Below are positions 8,387 to 16,776 of a stretch of 64,000 nucleotides of DNA, one piece after another. The notes beneath the pieces were generated by a model. It saw only the letters and a program-made list of their open reading frames with translations. It was not told the DNA's origin and searched no databases. The stretch spans positions 1-64,000 of the forward strand of contig CAIYLG010000046.1 in assembly GCA_903927025.1 (NCBI GenBank), given 5' to 3'. Positions within the stretch are counted from its first letter, which is position 1, and each line of letters starts with the position of its first letter. The translations under genes were made by a program, and so were the position numbers. This DNA comes from an uncultured Armatimonadota bacterium (GTDB lineage Bacteria; Armatimonadota; Fimbriimonadia; Fimbriimonadales; Fimbriimonadaceae).

Positions 8387-9841
8387 ATGACCCATCAGCC
8401 CATTCAGTCGTCGAACGACCTGGTCAGCGGACGCGCTCTGACCCATGTCACCTATCCATGCGCGTCTGTCTCGAAACTCAAGCTCATCATCGCCTTCACT
8501 TCAATCGCGTCCGCCTGCTTAGCACAAACGGCTGCGCCCACTCACGATATCAAGTCAGACAAACCTGAAAAGAACTATTTGATCGGGGGCCAAATCACCG
8601 CGATTGCCCAGTCTGTGCTCCCGTTCCGAAGCCCCTACTCAGGCCAAAACAGCTTTGTAGCTCCCTCCCGCTTCTCGACAGAATGGACCGACACCTACAC
8701 CCTTTACTTGGGATACCGACCGACTCCCGGCGTGGAACTCTACGTTGATCCGGAGATGGCACGTGGGGCTGGCGTGGGCGGAGCCGTGGGCCTTGCCGGG
8801 TTTCCCAACGGCGACGTCCTTCGCGTCCCTGGTTTTGGCATTGGCGCTCTCCCCGAAACTCCATACTTGGGCCGCTATTTCGTGCGTGCGATGCTGAGCA
8901 CGGGCCATGGCACTACCAAGATCTCTGCGGGCGAAAATCAAATTGCTGGAACTGCCCCAACTGAGCGATTAGTGCTGACCGCGGGAAAGGTGGCGGTGCC
9001 AGATATTTTTGATGCCAACTCCTATGCCAGCAGCACCCGAACTCAGTTTATGAACTGGGCACTGATCAACAACGCTGCCTACGACTACGCCGCCGACACC
9101 CGTGGATACTCAGATGGTGTTGCTCTCGAGTGGGTCCACCCAACTTGGACGCTTAGAGCGGGTTTATTCGAGATGCCGATTGTGCCGAACGGCCCGACTC
9201 TGGCCACCCATTGGTCGCAGGATCGGGGAGACCAGGTTGAAGCCGAGGTCCACCCCCAAGCCCTGAAAGGGAAAGATCCGGCTGTTGTTCGACTGCTCGC
9301 CTATCGCAACACCGCCCACATGGGCAACTATGCCCAAGCGATTCAACAGGGGCTACAGGCTGGAACGCCTCCGAACATTACCGCCACAGAGAAGGATGGA
9401 GCCATCAAGTACGGCTTCGGCCTCAACATGGAACAGGCAGTTGCCGATGATGGCGACACTGGAGTCTTCGCCCGCTTTGGATGGGATGACGGCGCAACCG
9501 AAAGCTTTGCCTACACCGAATGCGATGACCACATCGCCCTGGGAGCGCAGATCTCCGGCAAACGATGGAAGCTGAGCCAAGATCGGATTGGCGTCGCCCT
9601 CGTCTCCGACGGGCTCTCCGGTCCTCACCGTCAGTATCTCGCTGACGGAGGCACGGGTTTCCTGCTCGGAGACGGAAAGCTGAACTACGGCCGAGAGACG
9701 GTGGTAGAGGCCTACTACCAGCGTCAGTTGAGTAAATTCCTCGCCGCGACGTTAGATTTCCAACTCATCGCCAACCCTGGCTACAACCAAGATCGGGGCC
9801 CAATCTCCCTAATCACCGCCCGCCTTCACTACGAGTTCTGA
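8387..9841 (+). CDS. OprB-family carbohydrate-selective porin
   Basis: OprB porins form outer-membrane channels for sugars. The protein shows the family's order: YTLYLGYRPTPGVELYVDPE near residue 100, then RYFVRAMLSTGHG, AGKVAVPDIFDANSYA with RTQFMNWALINNAAYDYAADTRGY, a GLNMEQAV strand, and the C-terminal YYQRQLSKFLAATLDFQ with a final EF. The start is uncertain. ATG 8387 leaves about 25 residues before the hydrophobic signal segment KLKLIIAFTSIASACLAQ, and a farther start at 8339 is in frame but overlaps the terminator. There is no good Shine-Dalgarno sequence. The unusually long N-region could mean a wrong start or a small indel near 8460, where an out-of-frame ATG lies just before the signal segment. 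Confidence 0.9.
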   Translation: MTHQPIQSSNDLVSGRALTHVTYPCASVSKLKLIIAFTSIASACLAQTAAPTHDIKSDKPEKNYLIGGQITAIAQSVLPFRSPYSGQNSFVAPSRFSTEWTDTYTLYLGYRPTPGVELYVDPEMARGAGVGGAVGLAGFPNGDVLRVPGFGIGALPETPYLGRYFVRAMLSTGHGTTKISAGENQIAGTAPTERLVLTAGKVAVPDIFDANSYASSTRTQFMNWALINNAAYDYAADTRGYSDGVALEWVHPTWTLRAGLFEMPIVPNGPTLATHWSQDRGDQVEAEVHPQALKGKDPAVVRLLAYRNTAHMGNYAQAIQQGLQAGTPPNITATEKDGAIKYGFGLNMEQAVADDGDTGVFARFGWDDGATESFAYTECDDHIALGAQISGKRWKLSQDRIGVALVSDGLSGPHRQYLADGGTGFLLGDGKLNYGRETVVEAYYQRQLSKFLAATLDFQLIANPGYNQDRGPISLITARLHYEF

Positions 9842-9860
9842 CCCCACGAAACCCAACCTG

Positions 9861-10571
9861 CTACCCAACCCGAAACGTCATCACCTGAAACGTTGGCACG
9901 CGAAACTCGTTCGCATACCACTCTGATGACTCGGGTGGGAGCGGCTCGTGGAAGCCATCCATCACCAACCCCGATTCAAAGAGCGCCGATAGGATTGCGC
10001 TCAGCGGTCGGTGGTAGTTGAGAATCTTCAGCCCACTCCACTCAAGCTCCATCGCAAAGTCCTCCATGTAGCGGTCCACCGGCTTGTGAAGTCGGCTTCC
10101 TGCCTCGTCCTTGATCCATCCATCGGAGGTGGAAGAGACGTTGGAGATGGTTGCAATCACCAACCGCCCACGAGGCTTCATGACTCGTGCCATCTCTCTG
10201 AGACCCGCTCGGAAATCGGGAATGTCCACCAGAGACAGGTAGCTCAGCACAACGTCGAATGAGTCGTCCTCGAACGGTAGGGACTCCCCAAACGCTTCAA
10301 CGTACGTGCCTGAGGGATGAAGAGTCCGAGCACGCTCCACAAACGCTGGGACGGGATCAACACCCGTCACAGCAGCGCCACGGCCAGCCATGACCCGGCA
10401 ATATCGACCCTCGCCACACCCGACATCTAGCACAGAAAGGCCGGTCAAATCCCCGAGGACAACGCGGAGACAGGGGTCCAAGATAATTTGCCGAGACGTA
10501 TCGCCAGATTCACCTTGCCCCTCGATCCAAGCCTGTGCAGAGTCGACCCAACCTCCGATCCCTTCGTCCAT
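9861..10571 (-). CDS. Class I SAM-dependent methyltransferase
   Basis: The 236-aa protein has a Rossmann-type methyltransferase core. Motif I VLDVGCGEGRY binds SAM, an acidic residue follows in VTGVDP, then PFEDDSFDVVLSYLSL and a post-motif segment MARVMKPRGRLVIA typical of Methyltransf_11/25. Family members methylate varied small molecules or quinones; the substrate cannot be read from sequence or neighbours. TACACT lies 8 nt before the ATG with no Shine-Dalgarno, so the mRNA may be leaderless. It converges with the OprB gene and sits 21 bp downstream of the DUF2961 gene on the same strand... that is, it would be reached last on the minus strand. Confidence 0.9.
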   Translation of the reverse strand: MDEGIGGWVDSAQAWIEGQGESGDTSRQIILDPCLRVVLGDLTGLSVLDVGCGEGRYCRVMAGRGAAVTGVDPVPAFVERARTLHPSGTYVEAFGESLPFEDDSFDVVLSYLSLVDIPDFRAGLREMARVMKPRGRLVIATISNVSSTSDGWIKDEAGSRLHKPVDRYMEDFAMELEWSGLKILNYHRPLSAILSALFESGLVMDGFHEPLPPESSEWYANEFRVPTFQVMTFRVG

Positions 10572-10592
10572 GGGATCGGAGTGTACCGAGGC

Positions 10593-12596
10593 TTATCCGT
10601 GCTTCTTCAGGAGCAGATAGTCCAGCCCAAACATCGATTGAGGATCGCCGGCGGGATTCATGCCTGTGCATTCAATTTCAAACTTGACGGTCCCTTTGGG
10701 AAGGTCAAACGTTCCAAGGCTGGTCTTCTTCCATTCCAAATCTGCGGAATAGAAATCGATTGGTGAGATAGCGATGCCGTTGAGAGTGAACTTGAACATG
10801 CCGTAGTCCCGGGCATGCCCCATATTCGCAATCACCTCAAACTGACCCGCTTCGGCGATCGGAACTTCAAGGACCAGCTTGTCGCCCTTCTTAGGCTGCC
10901 GCCACCAAAGTTGCTTGCCGCCTGAAAGTTGCCAGAACCCGTCCTGCACATCCGCGCTTCCCCCAGTTTTGCTCAGAATCTTGAGGTTCTCGCCCTCAAT
11001 CGCCCCAGCTACGGGCTTGGGAGGGTCAATTCGCGGCGGCAGCAACAGTGCTTCGTCGATGGCCGCTGGAGGTGTTCCGCCAGGCAGGGCGTACCAGTAG
11101 GTGGTGTGGACAAACGTGACGATGCAGTCCGCCCAGTGCCACATCTCCAGCGTGAAGTTCAGCGAGGTGTTATAGGAAATCGGGTCAAATAGCTGCCACC
11201 GGTTGAGGCTGGTGTGGCCCATGCTTCCTGGCCCATCTACCCGGCTTTGAGCATGGTAAGGCTTGTCGAAAAGCTGACTGCTGCCCCAAGCGTAACCGTA
11301 GTAGTCCTCAGAGCCGGTACCGAAGGTGCTCGGGAAACTCTCTCCGTCAACTTTGGCCTTCTCGTCTCCTTCTCCCCACCAATCTGGCACTGGGCTGGCG
11401 ACGTGGAGGTTGGTCCCTACGAAGAACCCTTCCCCTTTCACATCCAGGAAGTTCATCTCATGAAACGGGCGGGTGCTGCCGTGCTCCCCGAGCCACTGTG
11501 CATGGAAGTGGTACGAGGTGGGTCCCCAGGGGAACGGCCGAACGTCGGTGCGCAGGTCGACGTCGATGGGTCGACCGAGGTTTCGAATGGAGATCGTCGC
11601 CGACTTCTCGAAGGGCATGACGAAGCGGCAGGTCATCGTGCCGTCTGCCGCAACCGTCATCGGATAGTTGGAGTACGGGTTGATCCCAGGAGCGGCGCCA
11701 AAGAAATCTCCCAAGGGAGACTCAATACACTTCTCTCCATCAAATTGAGCGGTGAGAATGAGTTGGCGGAGGGCATTGTGGGTCTGGCGAGGATCCTCCC
11801 ACGGCAGCGCTTTGGCTTCAACCGCAGGAAGCACCGGAATCTTCACCTGAATCTGCCGAAAAGCAGAGCTGATCACAGGCTGAAAAGCGCTCGTCATGGT
11901 GGCGCCGGTCTCAAGAAGTTCGTGATGCGTCTCCTTGATTGGCCGATCTGCTTCTGGGTGTGCGAGTTTCTGGGCGACTGACGCCATCAATGCGCTGTTC
12001 GCTTTAGTCTCGTCCCATGTGAACGTCTTCACCTTGGTAGTGGGCGGATAGGTGCGAAAGCCGACGTGGTAGTACAAAGACTTTGGGTTGCCACCATCCG
12101 CGCCGTCAGCCGTGATCTTCAGGCTCTTGGCGTACGGGAACGGGAAATACAAATTGCAGCCGGACGAAGCGTTGTAGCCGAAAGGCGGACCAAGCGGTGG
12201 AACGTTGCCATTCAACAGTTCTGCAAGCTTGAATTTGAGACGTGGCTGAGCTTCGCCATCAAAGTAAAACCGAATCATGCCGCTAGGGTTGGCCGACCAG
12301 AGGCGAACCACCGCTCCCGGCCCTTTCAAGTCAGCCATCACATACTCTTTACCGTTCGGCGTGTCTTCGATTCGAATAAAGTTGCCGGCATCGCCATTTG
12401 CGAACTCGTCGCTGGTGGGACCAGGATCGGACCGACGATCATAGCTGCTTGCCTGAGCCATCTTGAACGCCGGGCTAGGGCGGTGAGTCAAAAACGTGAG
12501 ATCGGTCATTTGAGGAAGCAGCGACTTCACGCTGACTTCCTGTGCGGCGGCGCTGGCCACGGTGACTCCCAGCAGTGCGAGTAGGGCAATCTTCAT
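10593..12596 (-). CDS. Secreted DUF2961 protein
   Basis: The 667-aa protein starts at ATG 12596 with a clean signal peptide (MKIALLALLGVTVASAAAQ) and a GGAG 9 nt upstream. The body carries the DUF2961 pattern: SYDRR, an RIED...AVVRLWSANPSG strand region, and later MNFLDVKGEGFFVGTNLHV with FPSTFGTGSEDYYGYAWG. A C-terminal beta-sandwich (about 545-667; QLWWRQPKKGDKLVLEV...) looks like a carbohydrate-binding module. DUF2961 proteins occur with carbohydrate-processing genes, and some members act on glycans. Here the gene is divergent from a sugar ABC transporter, which supports a carbohydrate role. The exact reaction is unknown. Confidence 0.9.
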   Translation of the reverse strand: MKIALLALLGVTVASAAAQEVSVKSLLPQMTDLTFLTHRPSPAFKMAQASSYDRRSDPGPTSDEFANGDAGNFIRIEDTPNGKEYVMADLKGPGAVVRLWSANPSGMIRFYFDGEAQPRLKFKLAELLNGNVPPLGPPFGYNASSGCNLYFPFPYAKSLKITADGADGGNPKSLYYHVGFRTYPPTTKVKTFTWDETKANSALMASVAQKLAHPEADRPIKETHHELLETGATMTSAFQPVISSAFRQIQVKIPVLPAVEAKALPWEDPRQTHNALRQLILTAQFDGEKCIESPLGDFFGAAPGINPYSNYPMTVAADGTMTCRFVMPFEKSATISIRNLGRPIDVDLRTDVRPFPWGPTSYHFHAQWLGEHGSTRPFHEMNFLDVKGEGFFVGTNLHVASPVPDWWGEGDEKAKVDGESFPSTFGTGSEDYYGYAWGSSQLFDKPYHAQSRVDGPGSMGHTSLNRWQLFDPISYNTSLNFTLEMWHWADCIVTFVHTTYWYALPGGTPPAAIDEALLLPPRIDPPKPVAGAIEGENLKILSKTGGSADVQDGFWQLSGGKQLWWRQPKKGDKLVLEVPIAEAGQFEVIANMGHARDYGMFKFTLNGIAISPIDFYSADLEWKKTSLGTFDLPKGTVKFEIECTGMNPAGDPQSMFGLDYLLLKKHG

Positions 12597-12722
12597 AGAT
12601 GGAAACTCCGAATCCGTTTGCAGGAACTTACCCCTCTCAGCACGAACAATGAGCCTGACAATGACGTTTTCAATCCGCATTCCTCGGTACCCACGGCGCC
12701 TCAGAGGGCTACAGACGGCCGA

Positions 12723-13703
12723 ATGAACCGCACTGCTCTCCTCAAGACGTACCTGCCGACGCTCCAGAAATATCAGGGATTGGTGGGTCTGCTGCTGCTG
12801 ATGGCAGTAGCACTGGTGAAGTCACCCCATACCGATCTGCCCGGGGCGTTATTCCATTCCACTTTCTACTCGACAGGCAACCTGCGGAATGTGCTTAGCC
12901 AGTTAGCGGTACCAGGGTGCCTGGCGATTGGGGCGACCTTCGTGATCCTAGTTGGCGGTATCGACCTTAGCGCTGGCTCTAGCCTCGGTCTCCTCAACTG
13001 CATCTGCGCCACTTGGCTGGTTCATGGGGCATCGACTCCCATCACCATCGCCTACGTGCTGCTGGTCGGTACCGTGATTGGTGCGATCTTGGGAGCCACG
13101 ATCGGGTTCACCCGCCTTCAGCCGTTTGTGGTGACCCTTGCCGGAATGGTCAGCTTAAGGGGAATCGCGTTTGTCTACACGAACAACGCAAATATCTCCG
13201 GTCTCAAGGATCAGATAGCGTTCTTGGAATCTCCATGGCTCGGGATCCCGATTGACGGATGGGTGCTCCTTGTTGCGACGGCCGTTGCCGCCATCCTTCT
13301 CAGCAAAACGGTGTTTGGTCGACGCGTCTACGCGGTCGGTGGAAATATTGAAGCGGCCAGGTACTCGGGCGTGCCCGTCAACCGAGTTCGGATTGGTGCC
13401 TTTGCGATCAACGGATTCTGCATCGGTCTTGCTGCGATTTTGTTTACTGCGCGAAATTCCAACGGTCAGCCAAGCGCGGGAATGGGCTATGAACTGGATG
13501 CCATTACCGCCGCCGTCGTAGGCGGTACCGCTCTGGTGGGCGGCTACGGTAATGTGATCGGGACGTTTGTGGGCGCGCTGTTTATCGTGTGCCTCAATGT
13601 GCTGCTGATCCTTGATGGGGTCAGCTACTATGTGGGACAGGGCTGGAAGGGGATCATTATCCTTCTCGCCGTGTACCTGCAGAATTTGGGACGGAGGGTT
13701 TAG
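12723..13703 (+). CDS. Sugar ABC transporter permease (RbsC-like)
   Basis: This is the inner-membrane permease of a carbohydrate uptake ABC transporter of the BPD_transp_2 family, of 326 aa when started at ATG 12723 (RbsC is about 321). Eight to ten hydrophobic segments are visible, with the family hallmark FVILVGGIDLSAGSSLGL and the C-terminal AVVGGTALVGGYGNVIGTFVGAL. An in-frame upstream start at 12618 would add 35 polar residues and approach the divergent DUF2961 gene, so I prefer 12723; an AGAGGG lies 14 nt upstream. The binding-protein gene follows after 4 nt. No RbsA-type ATPase is present on either side. Confidence 0.94.
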   Translation: MNRTALLKTYLPTLQKYQGLVGLLLLMAVALVKSPHTDLPGALFHSTFYSTGNLRNVLSQLAVPGCLAIGATFVILVGGIDLSAGSSLGLLNCICATWLVHGASTPITIAYVLLVGTVIGAILGATIGFTRLQPFVVTLAGMVSLRGIAFVYTNNANISGLKDQIAFLESPWLGIPIDGWVLLVATAVAAILLSKTVFGRRVYAVGGNIEAARYSGVPVNRVRIGAFAINGFCIGLAAILFTARNSNGQPSAGMGYELDAITAAVVGGTALVGGYGNVIGTFVGALFIVCLNVLLILDGVSYYVGQGWKGIIILLAVYLQNLGRRV

Positions 13704-13707
13704 AACG

Positions 13708-14703
13708 ATGAGGTTGGGACTCTGGGCATGCGCCGCCTTTGCGGCAGTGGCTCTATTGGGATGTGGAAGCGGTGACTCGGGCGCGGCTTCTGGGACGGCA
13801 GATAAAGGGGGCTCAAAGCCTTCCGGCGATTTGCCTTTGGTCGTTTTTTCACAGGCAAACAGTGCTGACCCCTGGCGACAGCAATTTGATGCTGAGACCA
13901 AGGCGGCGGCGGATAAGGACAAGGCCACTTTTCGCTTTGAAGAGCAGGCAGCCGAGGACGACCCGAACAAGCAGATCAGCCAGATCGACACGCTGATGCT
14001 GGAGTCGCCAAAGGTTCTGCTTGTGAGCCCAGCGGAAGTATCGGTGGAGACCGCCATTGCCAAGGCTTACGATAAGGGCGTTGGCGTCGTGCTTCTGGAC
14101 AGAGGCATCACCAGCGACAAGTACTCCGTTCACATTGGTGGAGACAACGTTGACATTGGCAAGCAGGCCGCCGAGTACATCGTGAAACGGCTGAACGGCA
14201 AGGGCACTGTCCTGATGATTCAGGGCAAAGGGGGTGCGGATGCCACCAACGATCGCCGCAACGGCGCGATGGATGTGTTCAAGAAGAACCCAGGCATCAC
14301 TGTGATTCAGGGCGATGACTGCAAGTATCAGCGCCAAGCCGCCCAAAGCTATATGGAAACGTTCCTGCAGAGCGGCAAGCCGTTTGATGCCGTCTACGCA
14401 CACAACGACGAAATGGCGATCGGCGCCTACCAGGCGTACGACCATGCTGCCACAAAGCCCAAGAACAAGCCGCTGTTCGTCGGCGTGGATGGTTGCCAGC
14501 AAGAAGTCATTCAGATGATCAAAGACGGCAAACTGGACGCCACGTTCCGCTACCCCGACCCGGGCCCCAAAGGTATCGAAGTCGCCGAGCAGATCTTGAA
14601 GGGCGAAAAGCCAAAAGACAAAAAGATCATTCTGCCGACCGAACTCGTGACCAAGGAAACCGCCGACAAATACTTAGCCGACCACCCAGGACTGGCGAAG
14701 TAG
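13708..14703 (+). CDS. Sugar-binding lipoprotein of ABC transporter (RbsB-like, periplasmic-binding family 4)
   Basis: The 331-aa protein begins with a lipoprotein signal peptide whose lipobox is LLGC (Cys near residue 18), followed by a Ser/Gly/Ala linker. The type I binding fold follows: LPLVVFSQANSADPWRQQFDAE, then LLVSPAEVSVETAIAKAYDKGVGVVLLDRGI, DNVDIGKQAAEYIVK, AVYAHNDEMAIGAYQA and FVGVDGCQQEVIQMIKDGKLDATF. This matches ribose/galactose/inositol-type binding proteins. GGAGGG lies 9 nt before ATG 13708. It starts 4 nt after the permease stop, so both are cotranscribed. The ATPase must be encoded elsewhere or shared. Confidence 0.95.
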   Translation: MRLGLWACAAFAAVALLGCGSGDSGAASGTADKGGSKPSGDLPLVVFSQANSADPWRQQFDAETKAAADKDKATFRFEEQAAEDDPNKQISQIDTLMLESPKVLLVSPAEVSVETAIAKAYDKGVGVVLLDRGITSDKYSVHIGGDNVDIGKQAAEYIVKRLNGKGTVLMIQGKGGADATNDRRNGAMDVFKKNPGITVIQGDDCKYQRQAAQSYMETFLQSGKPFDAVYAHNDEMAIGAYQAYDHAATKPKNKPLFVGVDGCQQEVIQMIKDGKLDATFRYPDPGPKGIEVAEQILKGEKPKDKKIILPTELVTKETADKYLADHPGLAK

Positions 14704-14720
14704 GCGCGGCAACCGCCCCC

Positions 14721-14778
14721 GTGTTGAAGCCCGCACTCCCCGGATAGAAGTTGACTATTTGAGTGCGGGCTGCAACAC
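14721..14778. repeat. Long inverted repeat across the end of the MOSC gene
   Basis: Arms of 18 nt (14721-14738 and 14761-14778) are complementary except for one position, around a 22-nt loop. The right arm is the 3' coding end of the MOSC gene (encoding the last residues QPAL); the left arm is its inverted copy in the gap between the convergent binding-protein and MOSC genes. There is no T-run on either side, so this is not a standard intrinsic terminator, though the position suggests a 3'-end hairpin. Confidence 0.7.
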
Positions 14779-15561
14779 AACCGCGTCACCGACCGCAATT
14801 TCTCCGGTCGCTTCCGGGACGTAGTAGGCGCCGAACATCACGTTTTTGCCGTCTCGTCTGTACTCGGCTAGGGTTCTAAGCGGTTCAACCCCGACTTCCC
14901 CAGTGTCCTGATTGGTTGCTGTCACCGAACAGCGACCGCACTTTTTTGCGGCGCGGAAGGGGATTCCGGCGATTTCTACTTTGGGCCAAGTGTCTTCTTC
15001 AAACGGCGTCGTGCCAGAAAGGATGACGTTGCCGCGAAACCGATTGATGGGGAGCGGAGCTTCAAGCCGAGAATTGAGATCCCCAAGTGACGCTTCACCA
15101 ATGACGAGGACCTGAAAGGCATCGGCAAAACCGACAGCGTCTCCAGGCTGGGTGAAGTCCAAGTGGGATTGCCGATGGGTGGAATCCGGCATGTAAACCA
15201 GCGAGCAGTTCGCTCCCAGCACGTCGCTCAGCCAGGCGTCGGCCGCGTCGCTGCACTGAAGCGCATCTACTGAATCCCGCCAAACCGTCACCGTACGCGG
15301 GCTTCCCAGTGGATCAAAAGGCACGAAGACAGACCCAAAGCCTTCTCTCGAAATGAGGATCCCTTGTGATTCCAGCTTTGTTTGGAACAGAGCAAGCCGC
15401 GTATCGGACCGCTGAGTCATGAACTGTCCGCCGGCATCGACCAGCATCCATCTGCGATCGAACTGGAGCCCTCTTGCACCGACCAACGACTTAGAAAGTG
15501 AGATGCCTCGAAATGACTTGACGGGGTAAACGTACAACTCGCTGATGCTTGGCCCAGACAT
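14755..15561 (-). CDS. MOSC domain protein (YcbX-like)
   Basis: MOSC proteins bind molybdenum cofactor derivatives; YcbX works in reduction of N-hydroxylated compounds with an electron donor. The 268-aa protein has the MOSC N-terminal beta-barrel (ISELYVYPVKSFRGI at residue 5) and the MOSC domain with the family Cys motif in KKCGRCSVTATNQDTGE followed by PLRTLAEYRR. The C-terminal 2Fe-2S ferredoxin domain of E. coli YcbX is absent, so this is a short form that would need a separate electron donor. TAATCT lies 6 nt before the ATG and no Shine-Dalgarno is seen, a possible leaderless start. Confidence 0.92.
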   Translation of the reverse strand: MSGPSISELYVYPVKSFRGISLSKSLVGARGLQFDRRWMLVDAGGQFMTQRSDTRLALFQTKLESQGILISREGFGSVFVPFDPLGSPRTVTVWRDSVDALQCSDAADAWLSDVLGANCSLVYMPDSTHRQSHLDFTQPGDAVGFADAFQVLVIGEASLGDLNSRLEAPLPINRFRGNVILSGTTPFEEDTWPKVEIAGIPFRAAKKCGRCSVTATNQDTGEVGVEPLRTLAEYRRDGKNVMFGAYYVPEATGEIAVGDAVVLQPALK

Positions 15562-15776
15562 AAACAGAGATTATGTTCTCAGATGCTGGGCCCACGAATG
15601 GATTTACAAATCCAAAGGTGTCAAAGTGAAACCCGGACGCGCAACAGTTATTGCTACAACAGGCGCAAGAATACAACGCCCGAAGTTCAGAATCTTGCGT
15701 CAAAGAAGTAGGTCTGCAGTGGGGTCCTCATCACACAACCCTCCCCCGCTGGCTAGCCTTTGAAATCATATAAATA

Positions 15777-15808
15777 GCCCCGGGGATTCCCGGGGCACTT
15801 TTGTTTTT
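15777..15808. terminator. Intrinsic terminator, probably bidirectional
   Basis: A perfect 8-bp GC stem (GCCCCGGG at 15777-15784 with CCCGGGGC at 15789-15796) is followed on the plus strand by ACTTTTGTTTTT and on the minus strand by CTATTTATATG. It probably ends the minus-strand oxidoreductase transcript that stops at 15818. The plus-strand T-run is stronger, but no confident plus-strand gene precedes it. Confidence 0.8.
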
Positions 15809-15817
15809 GGAGTTCGC

Positions 15818-16756
15818 TTAGCGACGAACGTCGACAACGAGTTTGCCAACTACATGGCCTTCCTGGCTCTCTTTTTCGGCCTCGACTGCTTCGTGGAACG
15901 GCACCACCGCATCCACAACGGGTCGCACCTTAACGTCCTGAACCAAGTGAGCAATCTTCGTGAGATTGGCAGTCGTAGGCTTCATGAACAGATACTGGGC
16001 TCGCTTCCCTTCCGCAGCAGCAGCCTCTGCCGGTTCTGGCGAAGTGATGGACACAAGGATTCCACCCGGCTTGAGGATGGAGAGTGATTTCTTCATGTTC
16101 TCCTCGCCCCCTACGGCTTCCAAAACCACATCGACATCCTTGACCACTTCGGCGTAATTGGTCGTTCGATAGTCGATGAGTTCGTCTGCACCTAACTCCT
16201 GTAAGAGATGATGGTTCTTTGCAGAAGCGGTTCCAACGACGTAGGCACCTTTCCACTTGGCGAACTGGATGGCAAATGTGCCCACTCCGCCAGCTGCTGC
16301 CTGGATGAACACTCGCTGGCCAGGCTGAAGGTCAGCAACGTCAAACAGTGCCTGCCACGCGGTGAGAGCGGCAAGGGGAATCGAAGCTGCATCGGGAAGG
16401 TCCATGCTAAACGGCTTCAGGGCTGACTCTGATGCTGCGGCAACGGTGTACTCGGCCATGCATCCAGCATGGGAGATGCCATAAACCTCGTCACCAACGT
16501 TGAATTCGGTAACGCCGGCGCCAAGTTTGGAGACGGTGCCGGAGTACTCCCACCCTGCGATGGCAGGAAGCGGAGTTGGGAAAAATGCCTCAAGGTAACC
16601 CTCACGGAGTTTCCAGTCCACGGGATTGATTCCCGCGCCCGAAACCTGAACCTGGATCTGCCCCTCGGCTGGCTCCGGAATCGTAACATCGTTGTCTACT
16701 TGATAGACCTCTGGGCCGCCGAATTGATGAAATCGAAGTGCTTTCATTGTGCTCAT
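15818..16756 (-). CDS. NADP-dependent zinc-free alcohol dehydrogenase/quinone oxidoreductase (MDR family)
   Basis: The 312-aa protein is a medium-chain dehydrogenase/reductase of the quinone-oxidoreductase type. The N-terminal GroES-like part contains VSGAGINPVDWKLREG and GWEYSGTVSKLGAGV. The nucleotide-binding part contains VFIQAAAGGVGTFAIQFAKWKGA, with the AAxGGVG motif, followed by the Rossmann strand VVGTASA. The catalytic zinc ligands of true alcohol dehydrogenases are missing. It likely reduces quinones or reactive enones with NADPH. It starts 20 bp downstream of the M23 peptidase stop on the same strand and might be the last gene of the ftsEX transcript, but its role is unrelated to division. 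Confidence 0.93.
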   Translation of the reverse strand: MSTMKALRFHQFGGPEVYQVDNDVTIPEPAEGQIQVQVSGAGINPVDWKLREGYLEAFFPTPLPAIAGWEYSGTVSKLGAGVTEFNVGDEVYGISHAGCMAEYTVAAASESALKPFSMDLPDAASIPLAALTAWQALFDVADLQPGQRVFIQAAAGGVGTFAIQFAKWKGAYVVGTASAKNHHLLQELGADELIDYRTTNYAEVVKDVDVVLEAVGGEENMKKSLSILKPGGILVSITSPEPAEAAAAEGKRAQYLFMKPTTANLTKIAHLVQDVKVRPVVDAVVPFHEAVEAEKESQEGHVVGKLVVDVRR

Positions 16757-16776
16757 TCACTCTACGCAGTTAGGAC

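Noticed and set aside
11214-11981. 255-codon open frame antisense to the DUF2961 gene
   Set aside because: It is a shadow frame of a strongly supported gene, with no start signal or known domain.
15545-15763. 72-codon plus-strand frame ending just before the terminator at 15777
   Set aside because: It overlaps the start of the MOSC gene, is basic and featureless, and the terminator is explained by the convergent oxidoreductase gene; too weak to call.
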